Assembly (NCBI GenBank): GCA_947627725.1
Contig: CANQXE010000001.1
Span: 1-64,000 of the forward strand
DNA length: 64,000 bases
Direction of reading: 5' to 3'
Source: an uncultured Clostridia bacterium
GTDB lineage: Bacteria > Bacillota > Clostridia > Oscillospirales > Acutalibacteraceae
Each line of letters begins with the position of its first letter. Within the stretch, counting starts at the first letter, position 1. Both the position numbers and the translations under genes were made by a program. The notes beneath the pieces are model-generated. The model did no database searches, was not told the DNA's origin, and saw nothing but the letters and a program-made list of their open reading frames with translations. Below are positions 63,802 through 64,000 of this stretch, piece by piece.

Positions 63802-64000
63802 CGCAGTCCCAAAAATTTAAACGTGCTGTATTTAGAACTCGGAGTGGGATACAACATCCCTGTCATTATAAAATATCCTTTCCGGCAGATGACTGCCGAA
63901 AATCCAAAAGCAACCTATGCCCGTATAAATGTAGGTGAGAAAATTTGCCACGAAGAAATTGAAAATCAGTCAATTTGCATTAATGCAGATATCAAAACTG
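63802..64000 (+). pseudogene. 5'-truncated SIR2-like (NAD-dependent deacetylase family) fragment, runs off the window
   Basis: From 63802 the plus strand is open to the window end and reads YLELGVGYNIPVIIKYPF, then TAENPKATYARIN and ENQSICINADI. I recognise this as the C-terminal part of Firmicute SIR2-family proteins. A stop codon precedes it in frame, there is no ribosome site, and the catalytic N-terminal domain is missing, so it appears to be a gene remnant. More could lie beyond the edge. Confidence 0.6.

Overview
The window looks like chromosomal DNA of a low-GC, anaerobic, gut-type Clostridia member, most likely Oscillospirales (Ruminococcaceae-like). This is judged from gene content: a split ThrE exporter, a DUF6483-type protein, ylxM-ffh-rpsP-khpA-rimM-trmD order, era-yqzL-recO order, a dcw cluster with PASTA-bearing PBP, GPH sugar symporters and GH38. 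The placement is inference; there is no 16S gene. No IS element, prophage or CRISPR array was seen.

1-14.45 kb: a leftward exopolysaccharide/capsule operon. It starts at a near-consensus promoter (14426-14454). In transcription order it holds an HpcH/HpaI-type aldolase, a priming sugar transferase, two GT4 glycosyltransferases, a beta-propeller protein, a DUF6625-type protein, an acyltransferase, two tandem GT2 paralogs, a GT4, a second acyltransferase, an EpsG-like polymerase, two GT2s, and a last gene cut by the window edge. Its striking feature is simple repeats inside reading frames: an (AGAC)n tract of at least 17 units directly after the start codon of the edge gene, and poly-G tracts of 7, 7, 11 and 9 bases in four other genes. 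One acyltransferase (3445-4492) is out of frame exactly at its G7 tract. This looks like a multi-gene phase-variable surface polysaccharide and is the best candidate for an undescribed system here.

14.5-23.7 kb: rightward and leftward metabolic genes. They include an NSS sodium symporter, NUDIX and HIT proteins, a DUF6483-like protein, initiator tRNA-fMet, a two-part threonine/serine exporter, glycerate kinase, a 72-aa unknown protein and a GH38 alpha-mannosidase.

23.9-38.2 kb: the division and cell-wall cluster, transcribed leftward from a consensus promoter at 38207-38235: mraZ, rsmH, ftsL, PASTA-PBP, murE, murF, mraY, ftsW, murG, murA, ftsQ, then ftsZ with its own promoter. murC, murD and ftsA are not in it.

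38.3-55 kb: a GPH symporter, a zinc phospholipase C-like protein, a coiled-coil protein, coaD, rsmD, uvrC and HPr. Two housekeeping operons follow: ylxM-ffh-rpsP-khpA-rimM-trmD, and corC-phoH-ybeY-era-yqzL-recO-mutS2, whose stop/start codons repeatedly overlap. yqzL is a 47-codon gene overlapping recO.

55-64 kb: accessory genes on the plus strand. They are an FkbM-type methyltransferase; a TSUP anion exporter, a sulfatase without signal peptide and a GPH symporter that together suggest intracellular desulfation of an imported sugar; and a PadR-controlled membrane module in which a HAAS-domain protein plus a partner membrane protein is duplicated. The second partner is split by a one-base deficit in an A-run. 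The PadR promoter carries a 40-bp dyad. The window ends in a 5'-truncated SIR2-like fragment.
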